DNA of 53,776 nt from Mongoliibacter sp. (GTDB lineage: Bacteria > Bacteroidota > Bacteroidia > Cytophagales > Cyclobacteriaceae): NCBI RefSeq assembly GCF_007692705.1, contig NZ_REBN01000151.1, forward strand, positions 1 through 53,776. The letters run 5' to 3'. Below, one piece after another: positions 25,391 through 34,384 of the stretch. Below the pieces are notes generated by a model, which made no database searches, was not told the origin of the DNA, and saw only the letters and a list, made by a program, of their open reading frames with translations. Position 1 is the first letter of the stretch. The number at the start of each line of letters is the position of its first letter. The translations under genes and the position numbers were made by a program.

Positions 25391-26449
25391 TCAGTTGATT
25401 TTTAAAGTTAGCCAAACTTCAAATGTTTCTACACTTTCTATTATTTCCAGCGCATGCTTTTCAGGATAAATCAAATCTAATCTCCGTCTGATATTATTCA
25501 ATCCCAATCCCCCTTCTTTTTTCTCTTTTGGGTTCTCATCTGTGGTATTGTAAAAATAAGCCTTTAATTCATCCCCAATCCGACTTATCCTAAAGATAAT
25601 TTCATTTGTTTTGTCCGTATGCGTAGACAAATGTTTGAAGCAGTTTTCCAAAAAAGGAATCATTACCAATGGAGCGATTTCAAAATCTTCCAAATCTCCT
25701 TCAAACTCAAACTTTAAATCCAGCCTGTCTCCTTTACGGATTTTTTCAAGCTCTACATAGTTTTCCAAATACTCTAATTCTTTTTGAATATCTATTCTGT
25801 CCACAGAAAACTCATATAATTGGGACCTGAGTAGGTTTGAAAGCTTAATCAGAGTTTCGGAAGCTTTTTCTGGATCCATCCTAATCAGCACATACACTGA
25901 ATTTATCGTATTGAAAAGAAAATGAGGGTTAACCTGGGATTTCAAAAATTGGAGTTCTGTTTCTATCCTTTCTTTTTCTTTCAATTCATTGATGCGCTGT
26001 AGCTTCCGATTATCCAAGAAACCCTTGAAACCAAGAAGAATTGCCCCTGTAAATAGATTAGAGCTCGAATAAATTAATATTATTTGACTGAAATTGGACT
26101 GGAAAAGCTCTTCCAATCTATTCTCTAAGACCAAATTGATACCCAAATACATCAGGTTAGCATTTAAAAATGCCAAAAATATAAAGGCTATTAAAAAAAG
26201 TATGATCCCGTTCTTTTTAAAGATTTTAGGGATTAATAGATAATAGGACACATAATAGATTGATGCATTGGAAACAGTATAAAATCCCGTCACCCAATAG
26301 AGGTCTATTATGTTTTCATACATGGATTCGTAAACCCTAACCCAAAAAATAAAGTACAATACCCAGAACAGAAAATGATGAAACTTCCATTCCAGAAAAC
26401 TCCCCAGAATGGATTGGCCTTTATTCCTTAGAACTTTATACTCACTCAT
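25391..26449 (-). CDS. LytS-type sensor histidine kinase
   Basis: 352 residues: about four N-terminal membrane segments (25-145), a short coiled coil, the His_kinase domain (PF06580) with phospho-acceptor His176 in SQVNPHFLFNTINS, and a C-terminal HATPase (MIPFLENCFKH; GLGLNNIRRRL). There is no periplasmic sensor domain, so it probably senses the membrane or a membrane partner. The 31-residue peptide gene upstream overlaps its start by 8 bp, and that peptide is an obvious candidate partner. Confidence 0.92.
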   Translation of the reverse strand: MSEYKVLRNKGQSILGSFLEWKFHHFLFWVLYFIFWVRVYESMYENIIDLYWVTGFYTVSNASIYYVSYYLLIPKIFKKNGIILFLIAFIFLAFLNANLMYLGINLVLENRLEELFQSNFSQIILIYSSSNLFTGAILLGFKGFLDNRKLQRINELKEKERIETELQFLKSQVNPHFLFNTINSVYVLIRMDPEKASETLIKLSNLLRSQLYEFSVDRIDIQKELEYLENYVELEKIRKGDRLDLKFEFEGDLEDFEIAPLVMIPFLENCFKHLSTHTDKTNEIIFRISRIGDELKAYFYNTTDENPKEKKEGGLGLNNIRRRLDLIYPEKHALEIIESVETFEVWLTLKIN

Positions 26450-26537
26450 TTTTCCTAACGTCTTCTGATTGGAATGCTCCTGCCAATAACAATGTTAAAA
26501 AAACTACTCCTACTATAAATAATGTCCACCAAATCAT
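26442..26537 (-). CDS. 31-residue single-span membrane peptide, coupled to lytS
   Basis: Reads MIWWTLFIVGVVFLTLLLAG and then AFQSEDVRKNE: one strongly hydrophobic segment (about residues 4-20) and a short charged tail, probably cytoplasmic by the positive-inside rule. The stop TGA overlaps the lytS start within ATGAGTGA (8-bp overlap), a layout typical of translational coupling. It is too short for most gene callers. No family recognised. It could be a regulator or subunit of LytS, or only a leader peptide that sets lytS translation. Confidence 0.6.
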   Translation of the reverse strand: MIWWTLFIVGVVFLTLLLAGAFQSEDVRKNE

Positions 26538-26787
26538 ACTTATATTTTTATGGGAACCAAATTACTGGATTTAGTTGGATTGCTTTAAAATCCTTGACTA
26601 ATGGCTTCTCAAAATTGATCAATTGTAATAACCAGTAGCCAATTTGAAAATATTCAGGATTAAAATACAGCAAATTTCTAAAAGCTGGATAAAACTTCTT
26701 TGGTCAATCAAACCTCACAGGTAGTCAAAGAATTTTCTAAGTTTCTTATTTGTAACTCAATTTTGAGGAAACAAAACAAAGAACTTT

Positions 26788-27666
26788 ATGAAAACAGTAA
26801 AAACTTCACTCAAGCTCATATTGCTTATTTTTATCCTTTCTTCCTTGAAAGCAGCAGCCGCAAACTCAAAATTGATTTCTACGGAAGTTAAAGGCTCTGG
26901 GAGTCCTATGATTTTGATACACGGTATGTCCTGCAGTGCGGCTGTCTGGGATGAATTTGTTGAAAGGTATAGCGGCAATTATGAACTTCACTTAGTTCAT
27001 ATCAAGGGATTTGGTAACAAGGAAATAATGGCATCTGATCATTATTTGAAGCAGATCAGAGATGAGTTAATAGGCTACGTTGGAGAAAATAAATTGAAGA
27101 GCCCTATATTGATTGGTCATAGTATGGGAGGTTTTATTGGACTTTGGGCAGCTGCCGAGGCGACAGATATTTTCGGAAAGATAGTATCGATAGATGGAGT
27201 ACCCTACTTTCCGGTATTGCAGATGCCGGGTATAAGTCCCGAAACAGCTAAACCAATGGTAAATTCCATGAAAGCTCAATTTGAAAGTGTCGATGAAAAA
27301 GCAGCTAGAGCCAATCAGGAAATGATCGTATCTACAATGATTGCCACAGAAGATAAAAGAAATGAGGTTGTCGAAATGGGTATGGCTTCAAATCCAAAAG
27401 TCGTAGGACAAGCATTTGGAGAAATGTTCCTGACTGATATCAGAGGTGAAATGTCCAACATTCAGGTACCTGTTTTGGTATTCGGATCATGGGCTGCATA
27501 CGAAAACTATGGTGCAACAAAGGATTCTGTAACCGAAGGGTATCAAAGCCAATTGAAGGATATTAAAGATGTCAAACTTCTTGTTGCAAATGAGGCTTAT
27601 CATTTTGTGTTCTATGATGAACCGGATTGGTTCTACAATGAACTTGAAAAATTCCTTGAAGAGTAG
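26788..27666 (+). CDS. Exported alpha/beta hydrolase
   Basis: 292 residues with a signal peptide (LILLIFILSSLKAAAA). Alpha/beta hydrolase fold: oxyanion region MILIHGMSCSAAVWDEF, nucleophile Ser in GHSMGGF, acid Asp probably near VLVFGSWAAYE, and His in NEAYHFVFYDEP. It may be an esterase or peptidase-like enzyme; the substrate is unknown. It is transcribed divergently from the LytS operon across 250 bp, so LytTR control is possible but untested. Confidence 0.85.
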   Translation: MKTVKTSLKLILLIFILSSLKAAAANSKLISTEVKGSGSPMILIHGMSCSAAVWDEFVERYSGNYELHLVHIKGFGNKEIMASDHYLKQIRDELIGYVGENKLKSPILIGHSMGGFIGLWAAAEATDIFGKIVSIDGVPYFPVLQMPGISPETAKPMVNSMKAQFESVDEKAARANQEMIVSTMIATEDKRNEVVEMGMASNPKVVGQAFGEMFLTDIRGEMSNIQVPVLVFGSWAAYENYGATKDSVTEGYQSQLKDIKDVKLLVANEAYHFVFYDEPDWFYNELEKFLEE

Positions 27667-27885
27667 CGAAATCTCCTATTTCTAAAAAGTTAGAAGTCCA
27701 TTTATCACATATAATGCACTTCCATCCCATTTTAAGCTATTTTAAGAAACTTAAAAAACATGCTGTCGTTGATAAAAATAGTTAAACTAGCAATGACAGG
27801 AAGATTTCCTTAAGCTCATACGGAGAGTAAGGCTTTTCTTTTAAAATAAGTTTAGTTTAGTTGATGATTGTCATTGTAAAAAATT

Positions 27886-27910
27886 TGGGTCCCATCTGGG
27901 ACCCATTTTT
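27886..27910. terminator. Bidirectional intrinsic terminator
   Basis: TGGGTCCC (27886-27893) pairs with GGGACCCA (27898-27905), flanked by A-rich and T-rich tracts. It lies between the convergent hydrolase and branching enzyme genes. Confidence 0.85.
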
Positions 27911-27929
27911 GATTTAAATAAAAGCTTTA

Positions 27930-29939
27930 CTAAATTTTCTTAAGCACCATAACGGTCCTGTTGGGCAGATAAATTTTTAGTTTGTTTTCTTTATCTGTTG
28001 GATATGTCAAAGAATCCTCCACCCTTTCAAAGCCTCCAAATTCTTTACTGTCAGAATTTAGAATCATTCGGTATTCACCTAATTGAGGGACTTTAATTTC
28101 ATATCCAAAAAAGGATTCTGAAATATTGAAACTGAAAATAAATAACAATCCTGCCCTTTCAAAGACGAGTATTTTTTTCTCGGCGTCCAAAAACAGTTGT
28201 TGGGCATGTGGGGAAGCACAAACTTTATATTCATTCACAAGAGCAACCATAGCCCTATCCCACTCATTAAGGTCATAATACCTAAGATGATCAGAATCCA
28301 CTAATGACCATTGTCTTCTTGCATATTGATAACTCCAATTATTACCCTCTCTCGGAAAGTCTACCCACTCAGGATGCCCAAATTCGTTTCCTATAAAATT
28401 AAGGTATCCTTCACCACCCAGCGCAATGGTTATCAGACGAATCATTTTATGAAGCGCTACTCCCCTATCTACCACCAATGAATTTTGAAGCTTAGACATA
28501 CTGGAATACATTTCCTTGTCCATCAACCAAAATGCGATTGACTTATCCCCAACCAAAGCCTGATCATGAGACTCAGCATACGCTATGGTTTTTTCTTTTT
28601 TGGGCCTATTTGTCAATTCATGCCACATTTCAAACATATCCCAATGTTCATCAGGCTTATGCTTTAGTGTCTTTATCCAAAAATCAGGAATACCCATACC
28701 TAAACGGAAGTCAAAACCTATACCACCATCCTGATGTTTTCTGCACAAGCCAGGCATCCCGCTTACCTCCTCAGCTATTGACAAGGCTTGAGCTGAAAAA
28801 TCATGGATCAACTTATTTGCCAATTGCAAATAAATGAGCGCATCCCAGTCCACTCCTTCACTGAAGTATTTCTTTGGATCATCAAAAGATACATGGCCAT
28901 GGTGCAAGTACAATATGGAAGTTACACCATCCCAACGGAAGCCATCAAAATGAAACTCTTCCAGCCAGTACCTTATATTGGATAGCAGAAAGTGTTTCAC
29001 CTCCTTTTTACCATAATCAAATAGCTTGGAATCCCAGCCTTCATGATAGCCTCGTTCACCAGGATGAAAATATTGGTAGCTAGATCCGTCAAATTCGTTT
29101 AAACCTTCATTGACATTTTTGACTGCGTGACTATGAACCAAGTCCATTACCACTGTGATGCCCATGTTATGAGCCTTATTGACCAAGAATTTTAATTCTT
29201 CCGGAGTGCCAAACCTGGAAGTTGGTGCAAAAAAGTTGGAAACATGGTAACCAAAGGAGCCATAATAAGGGTGTTCCATTATAGCCATTAGCTGAATAGT
29301 ATTATAGCCTGCATTTTTGATTCTTGGAAGTATATTTTCAGCAAACTCCATGTAGGTTCCGACTCCCTCTTTTTCTTGAGCCATTCCAATATGACATTCA
29401 TAAATGAGAGGCTGTTTGTTATTTTCCCTAGAATCAAAATTATGATCAGTCCAAACAAAAGGAACCTCAGGTATCCAAATCTGCCCCGCAAAATCATGAG
29501 ATTCTTCATCCTGTACCACGCGACGAACATAAGCAGGGATTCTATCCACACCACCGTTTTTTGCCTCTACGTGTACCTTGATTTTAGAACCATGTACAAT
29601 GCTGCCCTTATATTCATCAAATGGCAAGAAGATTTCCCAATCTCCTCTATGGTTTTTTTTCAAAGGATGGGAATATTTATTCCAACCATTGAAATCCCCC
29701 ATTAAAAAAAGATTATACGCAGCTGGTGCCCATTCTCTATACACCCAACCATTACGGAAGTTATCGAAATTGATACCGTAATATTCGTGAGCCCTGGCAA
29801 ACTCCAGTATGCTGCCATATTGTAGATCTATGTCCTTTAAGGCATCTAAGTATCTCTGATACCTATGGAATATGTCATCGGCATAATCGCTTAGCCAATC
29901 TTCTTCTTTAACTAAGGGAAGGATTTTTTTCTGTTCCAC
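27930..29939 (-). CDS. glgB: 1,4-alpha-glucan branching enzyme (GH13_8 type)
   Basis: 669 residues; makes alpha-1,6 branches in glycogen. CBM48 at about 65-150 (YREWAPAAYNLFLMGDFNGW), GH13 barrel with nucleophile Asp337 in FRWDGVTS, acid Glu390 in SIAEEVSG and stabiliser Asp459 in AESHDQALVGD, then an all-beta tail. The sequence style matches the eukaryote-like GH13 subfamily 8 rather than the bacterial subfamily 9. It starts with GTG at 29939; no ATG is available. No other glycogen gene is in the window. It lies downstream of a LacI gene and a small membrane gene on the same strand. Confidence 0.93.
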   Translation of the reverse strand: MEQKKILPLVKEEDWLSDYADDIFHRYQRYLDALKDIDLQYGSILEFARAHEYYGINFDNFRNGWVYREWAPAAYNLFLMGDFNGWNKYSHPLKKNHRGDWEIFLPFDEYKGSIVHGSKIKVHVEAKNGGVDRIPAYVRRVVQDEESHDFAGQIWIPEVPFVWTDHNFDSRENNKQPLIYECHIGMAQEKEGVGTYMEFAENILPRIKNAGYNTIQLMAIMEHPYYGSFGYHVSNFFAPTSRFGTPEELKFLVNKAHNMGITVVMDLVHSHAVKNVNEGLNEFDGSSYQYFHPGERGYHEGWDSKLFDYGKKEVKHFLLSNIRYWLEEFHFDGFRWDGVTSILYLHHGHVSFDDPKKYFSEGVDWDALIYLQLANKLIHDFSAQALSIAEEVSGMPGLCRKHQDGGIGFDFRLGMGIPDFWIKTLKHKPDEHWDMFEMWHELTNRPKKEKTIAYAESHDQALVGDKSIAFWLMDKEMYSSMSKLQNSLVVDRGVALHKMIRLITIALGGEGYLNFIGNEFGHPEWVDFPREGNNWSYQYARRQWSLVDSDHLRYYDLNEWDRAMVALVNEYKVCASPHAQQLFLDAEKKILVFERAGLLFIFSFNISESFFGYEIKVPQLGEYRMILNSDSKEFGGFERVEDSLTYPTDKENKLKIYLPNRTVMVLKKI

Positions 29940-30045
29940 AAAAAATTATCAGTTGATTGAACCTAAATATAGAAATAAAAGTGGAGTCCCCCACAAGATT
30001 TACGCAGTCATTCGGCTTTATTTGGGAGTGATCTCTCTATAAAAC

Positions 30046-30261
30046 TTAAGCCACTATAAAATAAAGCATGGCTGAAGCCAAGGTGTAACCCATCAAAAAA
30101 GAAAAGAATATTGGTGTGGAAAGAGAAACCTTCAGGTACTCTGGAACATTTTTGTGATGATTGAAATGGGATATTTTTTTTAGATATTTTTCAGGAAAAA
30201 TAGACAAAAATGCTAAGCCGTAAATTGTAGTGAGCAGCAACAAAGAAAATAGTGTTTCCAT
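30046..30261 (-). CDS. Small membrane protein of unknown function
   Basis: 71 residues from ATG 30261 (the open frame extends four codons to a TTG). Two hydrophobic segments (about 3-23 and 50-70) are separated by a basic, histidine-containing loop (KKISHFNHHKNVPEYLK). No family recognised. It lies between the LacI and glgB genes on the same strand, 106 bp before glgB. Coding character is supported by length and amphipathic order only. Confidence 0.55.
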   Translation of the reverse strand: METLFSLLLLTTIYGLAFLSIFPEKYLKKISHFNHHKNVPEYLKVSLSTPIFFSFLMGYTLASAMLYFIVA

Positions 30262-30339
30262 ACCGTAATTCAATCTGATGCAAAGGTAAAAACTCTACTG
30301 AAATCTAAGAAGAATTATTATAAAATCTTTACCTAAATA

Positions 30340-31389
30340 TTACTGAATTGTTGCGTGATTTTTTTTCGTAAGTATTGTAGAGGCCCTAATGATTAAATTT
30401 GTTTTCAATTCAATAATTTCTTCATTTTCCAAGTCATGATTTTTAATTAGTTCTATCAATTTAAGTGTAGCTTTTTCTCCCATCTGGTAACCATGCTGGT
30501 CAACAGAACTTAAACTGGGACTCACAATCTCAGCCAACTTCCAATTAGAAAACCCTATTACACCGATTTCGTCTGGAACTGCTATTTCCATTTCTTTGAG
30601 GTATTTCAAAACCCCAAAAGCCACCAAGTCAGTGATACAAAAAATAGCATCAGGTGGATTTTTACTTGTCATCAACTCCTTACAAAATTTATATCCCTCT
30701 GCTTCGTCTATAGCAAAACAGTCCTTTATCCATTCTTCAGAAGTTTCCATTTGGTGATCAATAAGTGCTTGTTGATATCCAATAGCCCTTTCATTGGAGT
30801 TTTTCACCTCACGTCTTCCCCTTAAATGCGCTATTTTTTTGTAACCTTGGTCAATGAGGTGCTTTACAGCTTGATAAGCTCCCTCAAAATCATCTACTAT
30901 CACTTTGGGACTAAGGAGATCATCAGTAACTTTATCGAATTGTACTACCGGCTTACCTTCCTCTAAGAAGCCCTTTAAGTGATCCGCATCTCTTGTCTCA
31001 TTCGAAATAGAAATTAACAAACCATCCACACTACTTGCAAGCATTGTTCTACATGCTATGGTTTCATCGCTAAGGATATCATTGGACTGGCTAACAAGTA
31101 TATTGTAACCATGTTTTTTTGCCGTATCAATGGCACCACTAATCACTGTAGAGAAAAAGTGATGAACCAGCTCAGGAACAATCAAACCTATGTTGTAGGT
31201 TCTACTTTTACGAAAGTTGACTGCCAGAATATTAGGGACATAATGATGCTTTTCGGCAAAAGCTTTTACCATTTTTATGGTTTCATCGGCAATATCTGGA
31301 TGCTCTTTTAATGCTCTTGAGGCTGTCGAAATAGAAATCCCTAATTCTCGTGCTATATCTTTGAGCGTAAGTTTCTTTTTTTCGGTCAT
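30340..31389 (-). CDS. LacI-family transcriptional regulator (third)
   Basis: 349 residues, complete HTH (recognition helix ISISTASRALKEHPD), hinge helix and effector domain (IGLIVPELVHHFFSTVISG). It is divergent from the SSS symporter/GH100/PfkB operon, with an operator at 31502 in the 247-bp gap. The recognition helix carries Ile-Ser where the other two LacI proteins have Pro-Ser or Pro-Thr, matching the different operator base. Likely inducer: the sugar imported by the symporter, or its phosphate. Confidence 0.88.
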   Translation of the reverse strand: MTEKKKLTLKDIARELGISISTASRALKEHPDIADETIKMVKAFAEKHHYVPNILAVNFRKSRTYNIGLIVPELVHHFFSTVISGAIDTAKKHGYNILVSQSNDILSDETIACRTMLASSVDGLLISISNETRDADHLKGFLEEGKPVVQFDKVTDDLLSPKVIVDDFEGAYQAVKHLIDQGYKKIAHLRGRREVKNSNERAIGYQQALIDHQMETSEEWIKDCFAIDEAEGYKFCKELMTSKNPPDAIFCITDLVAFGVLKYLKEMEIAVPDEIGVIGFSNWKLAEIVSPSLSSVDQHGYQMGEKATLKLIELIKNHDLENEEIIELKTNLIIRASTILTKKNHATIQ

Positions 31390-31501
31390 TGTGGGTTCAT
31401 AAGTTACCTTAATATTAAACCTTTAAAGGCGCTTTTCCAATACGGAATTTTGTAAATATTATTTATAATTATTATAAACAACAGCTTCGCAATGGTTTGT
31501 G

Positions 31502-31511
31502 CAAACGATTG
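31502..31511. promoter_or_regulatory. LacI-type operator before the symporter operon
   Basis: CAAACGATTG within GCAAACGATTGAT: CAA and TTG arms around a central CG with C/G at +/-5. It lies in the divergent region between the third LacI gene and the symporter. Confidence 0.6.
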
Positions 31512-31636
31512 ATTTTTTTTTGCTTTTGGACATTGACGATTAAATATTTTTATTCATTACAAAATATCATATAGATATAGTATTTATTTTCATTCAAGTT
31601 TCAATGTGAATCAACAATAAAACCTACTGATCTAAA

Positions 31637-33226
31637 ATGAACCTAGAGCTTATTGGTTATCTGGACTTGGCAATTATCATTGTCTACTTGGTAGGGATGA
31701 TCTTTTATGGGCTATATCATGCAAAGAGGGATAGTTCAGAAGACTACTTTTTAGCCGGTCGAAGCATGACATGGCCCATTGTCGGTATTTCTCTTTTTGC
31801 AGCCAATATTTCAAGTACCACTTTAATCGGTTTAGCTGGAGATGCCTATAGCACAGGGATTTCTGTTTATAATTACGAGTGGATGGCAGCTGTTATCCTG
31901 GTGTTTTTCAGCATCTTCTTTTTACCATTTTACCTAAGATCTGGAGTATATACAATGCCAGAATTTTTGGAAAGAAGGTATGACCGAAGGAGCCGTTACT
32001 ATTTTTCTTTTATCACATTGATCGGTAATGTAATGATAGAAACTGCTGCTGGATTATATGCCGGAAGCCTCATACTTAAGCTGGTTTTTCCTGATATCAG
32101 CATGACTGTGATTATCTTGATTTTGGCCGCCGCAGCAGCAGCATATACCATTCCAGGTGGATTGTCTTCAGTAGTGCACACAGAAGTTATTCAGGCCATA
32201 TTGCTATTTGCGGGTTCCTTGATTTTGACATATATCACGTACAGAGAAGTAGGAGGATGGGAAAATGTACTGGCTGCAACGCCACCCGAAATGATTAGCC
32301 TCATCCGTCCAATTGATGACCCTTCAGTCCCTTGGACAGGTCTGATCTTCGGTGTACCGCTGCTAGGCTTCTATTTTTGGGCCAATAACCAATTTATGGT
32401 TCAAAGGGTTCTCACAGCAAAAGACCTAAATCATGGCAGGTGGGGCGCTTTATTTGCCGGTTTGTTGAAGCTACCTGTGCTTTTCTTTATGGTTTTACCA
32501 GGGACAATGGCAAGAGTGATTTTTCCAGAGCTGGATAATCCTGACACTGTCTTTCCTCATCTGGTTTTCAATCTATTACCTGTGGGCTTGATTGGCTTGC
32601 TAATGGCTGGACTATTGGCAGCCATGTCTTCAAGCATAAGCGCGACACTTAATTCTGCCAGTACTTTGATTACAATGGATTTTGTCAAAAACATCAGGCC
32701 AGATTTAGATAGCAAGCAATTGGTAAGAGTTGGACAGGTCGCAACAGTTATCTTAGTCCTTTTGGCCGCAGCATGGACACCTCAGATCGAAAAATTTGAC
32801 TCCCTTTTCAAATACCTTCAAATGGTCGTTGGATTGATTGCTCCTCCAGTTGTAGTGGTTTTCATTTTCGGAATGTTTTGGAAAAGGGGAAATGCGGATG
32901 CTGCTTTTTACAGTCTTATCACTGGTTTTGCTACAGCTGTCATTCTGATTTTTGTCAACGTGTCAATGCCTGATGCAACTATTTCACAATGGCATTTCTT
33001 GCATACTGCTCCTTTATTATTCTTATTCTGTGCCATTGTGTACATAGTAGTCAGTTTATCAGGTAACTTACCACCCTCTGAAAAAATAGAGGAGTATACT
33101 TGGAAAAATAAAATCTATACTGACGAAACAGCTTCTTTATCTGTACTTCCTTGGTATAAAAACTTCAGGATTCTTTCTGTTTTCTTACTCATCTTGACCT
33201 TTATAATTGTATGGATATTCAGGTAG
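31637..33226 (+). CDS. Sodium/solute symporter (SSS family), probably sugar
   Basis: 529 residues, about 13-14 membrane segments. SSS hallmarks: DYFLAGRSMTWPIVGISLFA near the N-terminus, GLAGDAYSTGI, AGLLAAMSSSISATLNSAST for the second sodium-site region, and the SGLT-like WANNQFMVQRVLTAK. The similarity in style to sodium/glucose and sodium/myo-inositol carriers, together with the neighbours, suggests a mono- or disaccharide. It overlaps the next gene by 16 bp, indicating tight co-translation. Confidence 0.92.
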   Translation: MNLELIGYLDLAIIIVYLVGMIFYGLYHAKRDSSEDYFLAGRSMTWPIVGISLFAANISSTTLIGLAGDAYSTGISVYNYEWMAAVILVFFSIFFLPFYLRSGVYTMPEFLERRYDRRSRYYFSFITLIGNVMIETAAGLYAGSLILKLVFPDISMTVIILILAAAAAAYTIPGGLSSVVHTEVIQAILLFAGSLILTYITYREVGGWENVLAATPPEMISLIRPIDDPSVPWTGLIFGVPLLGFYFWANNQFMVQRVLTAKDLNHGRWGALFAGLLKLPVLFFMVLPGTMARVIFPELDNPDTVFPHLVFNLLPVGLIGLLMAGLLAAMSSSISATLNSASTLITMDFVKNIRPDLDSKQLVRVGQVATVILVLLAAAWTPQIEKFDSLFKYLQMVVGLIAPPVVVVFIFGMFWKRGNADAAFYSLITGFATAVILIFVNVSMPDATISQWHFLHTAPLLFLFCAIVYIVVSLSGNLPPSEKIEEYTWKNKIYTDETASLSVLPWYKNFRILSVFLLILTFIIVWIFR

Positions 33227-34383
33227 CCAAAGAAAAAGCATTGAATATGATGCGGAGTGCTTCCCACCAAATGGGATTTCTTGCATCTGCCCTACCCAAA
33301 GACAATTATCAAAGGGTCTGGGCCAGAGATGGGGTAATTACCGGAATGGCAGCCCTTTCAAGTAGAGAGGAGGATTTGATTGACACTTTCCGTCAGACGC
33401 TGATAACCCTCGGTAATCATATCAGTCCACAGGGACATATTCCCTCAAATGTAGATTTAGATTCTGGAAATGTAAGTTATGGTGGTCTAGCAGGGAGGGC
33501 AGACACTGGCAGTTGGTGGTTGATTGGGCTTTGTCTTTATGTCAAATACACTGGAGAAAAACATTTACTAGACCGCTTTGAAAATGATATTGAGCAGGTC
33601 TTGAGTCTTTATCAGGCTTGGGAATACAACAATAGAGGTCTGGTTTATGTCCCTCTTGCGGGTGACTGGGCTGATGAATATATCCTTCATGGCTATGTAC
33701 TTTATGACCAAGTCTTAAGATACGCTGCATTGAGGCTATGCGGTTCTTTGATGGAAAGACCTCAGTGGTTGGAGAAATCAGAGGCCATCAAACTTGCTAT
33801 TTACCAAAACTATTACCTTCATCAGGATTGGGAAAGCTCTGGAGTACATGTAGAAGCCAAAAAGAGATTGATGGAAGAAAAAGGCCCTCAGCCTTATCTT
33901 ATAGCATCATTCCACCCCGCAGGATATCAGCCTTACGTTGATTTTCTGGGAAATGCATTGGCCATGATTTTCAAGATTCATCCTGAACCGGAAAACTGTC
34001 TCAATTGGGCTCAAAAAGAAATCGGGGTTTTCACTCCTGCTTTCCACCCTACCATATACAGAGATGATAAGGACTTCCACTTATTGGAGAATAATTTCAG
34101 GTTTGAATTCAGAAATAAGCCAAATGAATTTCACAATGGAGGTATTTGGCCTATGGTCAATGGCTTTTGGGGATTGGCTGCTTTTATACACAAGGGTAAA
34201 GCAGAGGCTGAGTTTATCTGCAATAATATTACCCAACTGAACAAGCTCAATGATTGGGAATTTAACGAGTGTTTCAATAGAAAAACCTTCCATCCCTGTG
34301 GAGTTCCAAAATGCACCTGGAGTGCAGCAGGACAGGTTATGTTGAGTAGTGCCATTCAAAAGGGTTTTTATTTATTGGATTGA
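33211..34383 (+). CDS. GH100-like glycosidase (alpha/alpha barrel), possible invertase
   Basis: 390 residues, no signal peptide, hence cytosolic. It reads as an (alpha/alpha)6 barrel: YQRVWARDGVITGMAAL, RADTGSWWLIGLCLYVK, YVPLAGDWADEYI and NGGIWPMVNGFWGLA line up in order with GH100 neutral/alkaline invertase landmarks (RD, DSGFWW, NGG-WP). The following gene encodes a PfkB sugar kinase, which would suit sucrose cleavage followed by fructose phosphorylation. Other enzymes of the same fold (amylo-1,6-glucosidase, glucosylglycerate hydrolase) remain possible. The start overlaps the symporter gene. Confidence 0.75.
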   Translation: MDIQVAKEKALNMMRSASHQMGFLASALPKDNYQRVWARDGVITGMAALSSREEDLIDTFRQTLITLGNHISPQGHIPSNVDLDSGNVSYGGLAGRADTGSWWLIGLCLYVKYTGEKHLLDRFENDIEQVLSLYQAWEYNNRGLVYVPLAGDWADEYILHGYVLYDQVLRYAALRLCGSLMERPQWLEKSEAIKLAIYQNYYLHQDWESSGVHVEAKKRLMEEKGPQPYLIASFHPAGYQPYVDFLGNALAMIFKIHPEPENCLNWAQKEIGVFTPAFHPTIYRDDKDFHLLENNFRFEFRNKPNEFHNGGIWPMVNGFWGLAAFIHKGKAEAEFICNNITQLNKLNDWEFNECFNRKTFHPCGVPKCTWSAAGQVMLSSAIQKGFYLLD

Positions 34384-34384
34384 G

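Noticed and set aside
26548-26703. 51-codon open frame on the minus strand upstream of the lytS peptide
   Set aside because: It has no ATG and no recognisable family, and a run of this length is expected by chance in AT-rich DNA.
27808-27842. Second hairpin (CCTTA/TAAGG) after the alpha/beta hydrolase
   Set aside because: The stem is interrupted and weak; the hairpin at 27886 is the better terminator.
31420-31429. CCTTTAAAGG palindrome near the third LacI start as an operator
   Set aside because: It is a short low-complexity palindrome without the central CG of LacI sites; the site at 31502 is better.
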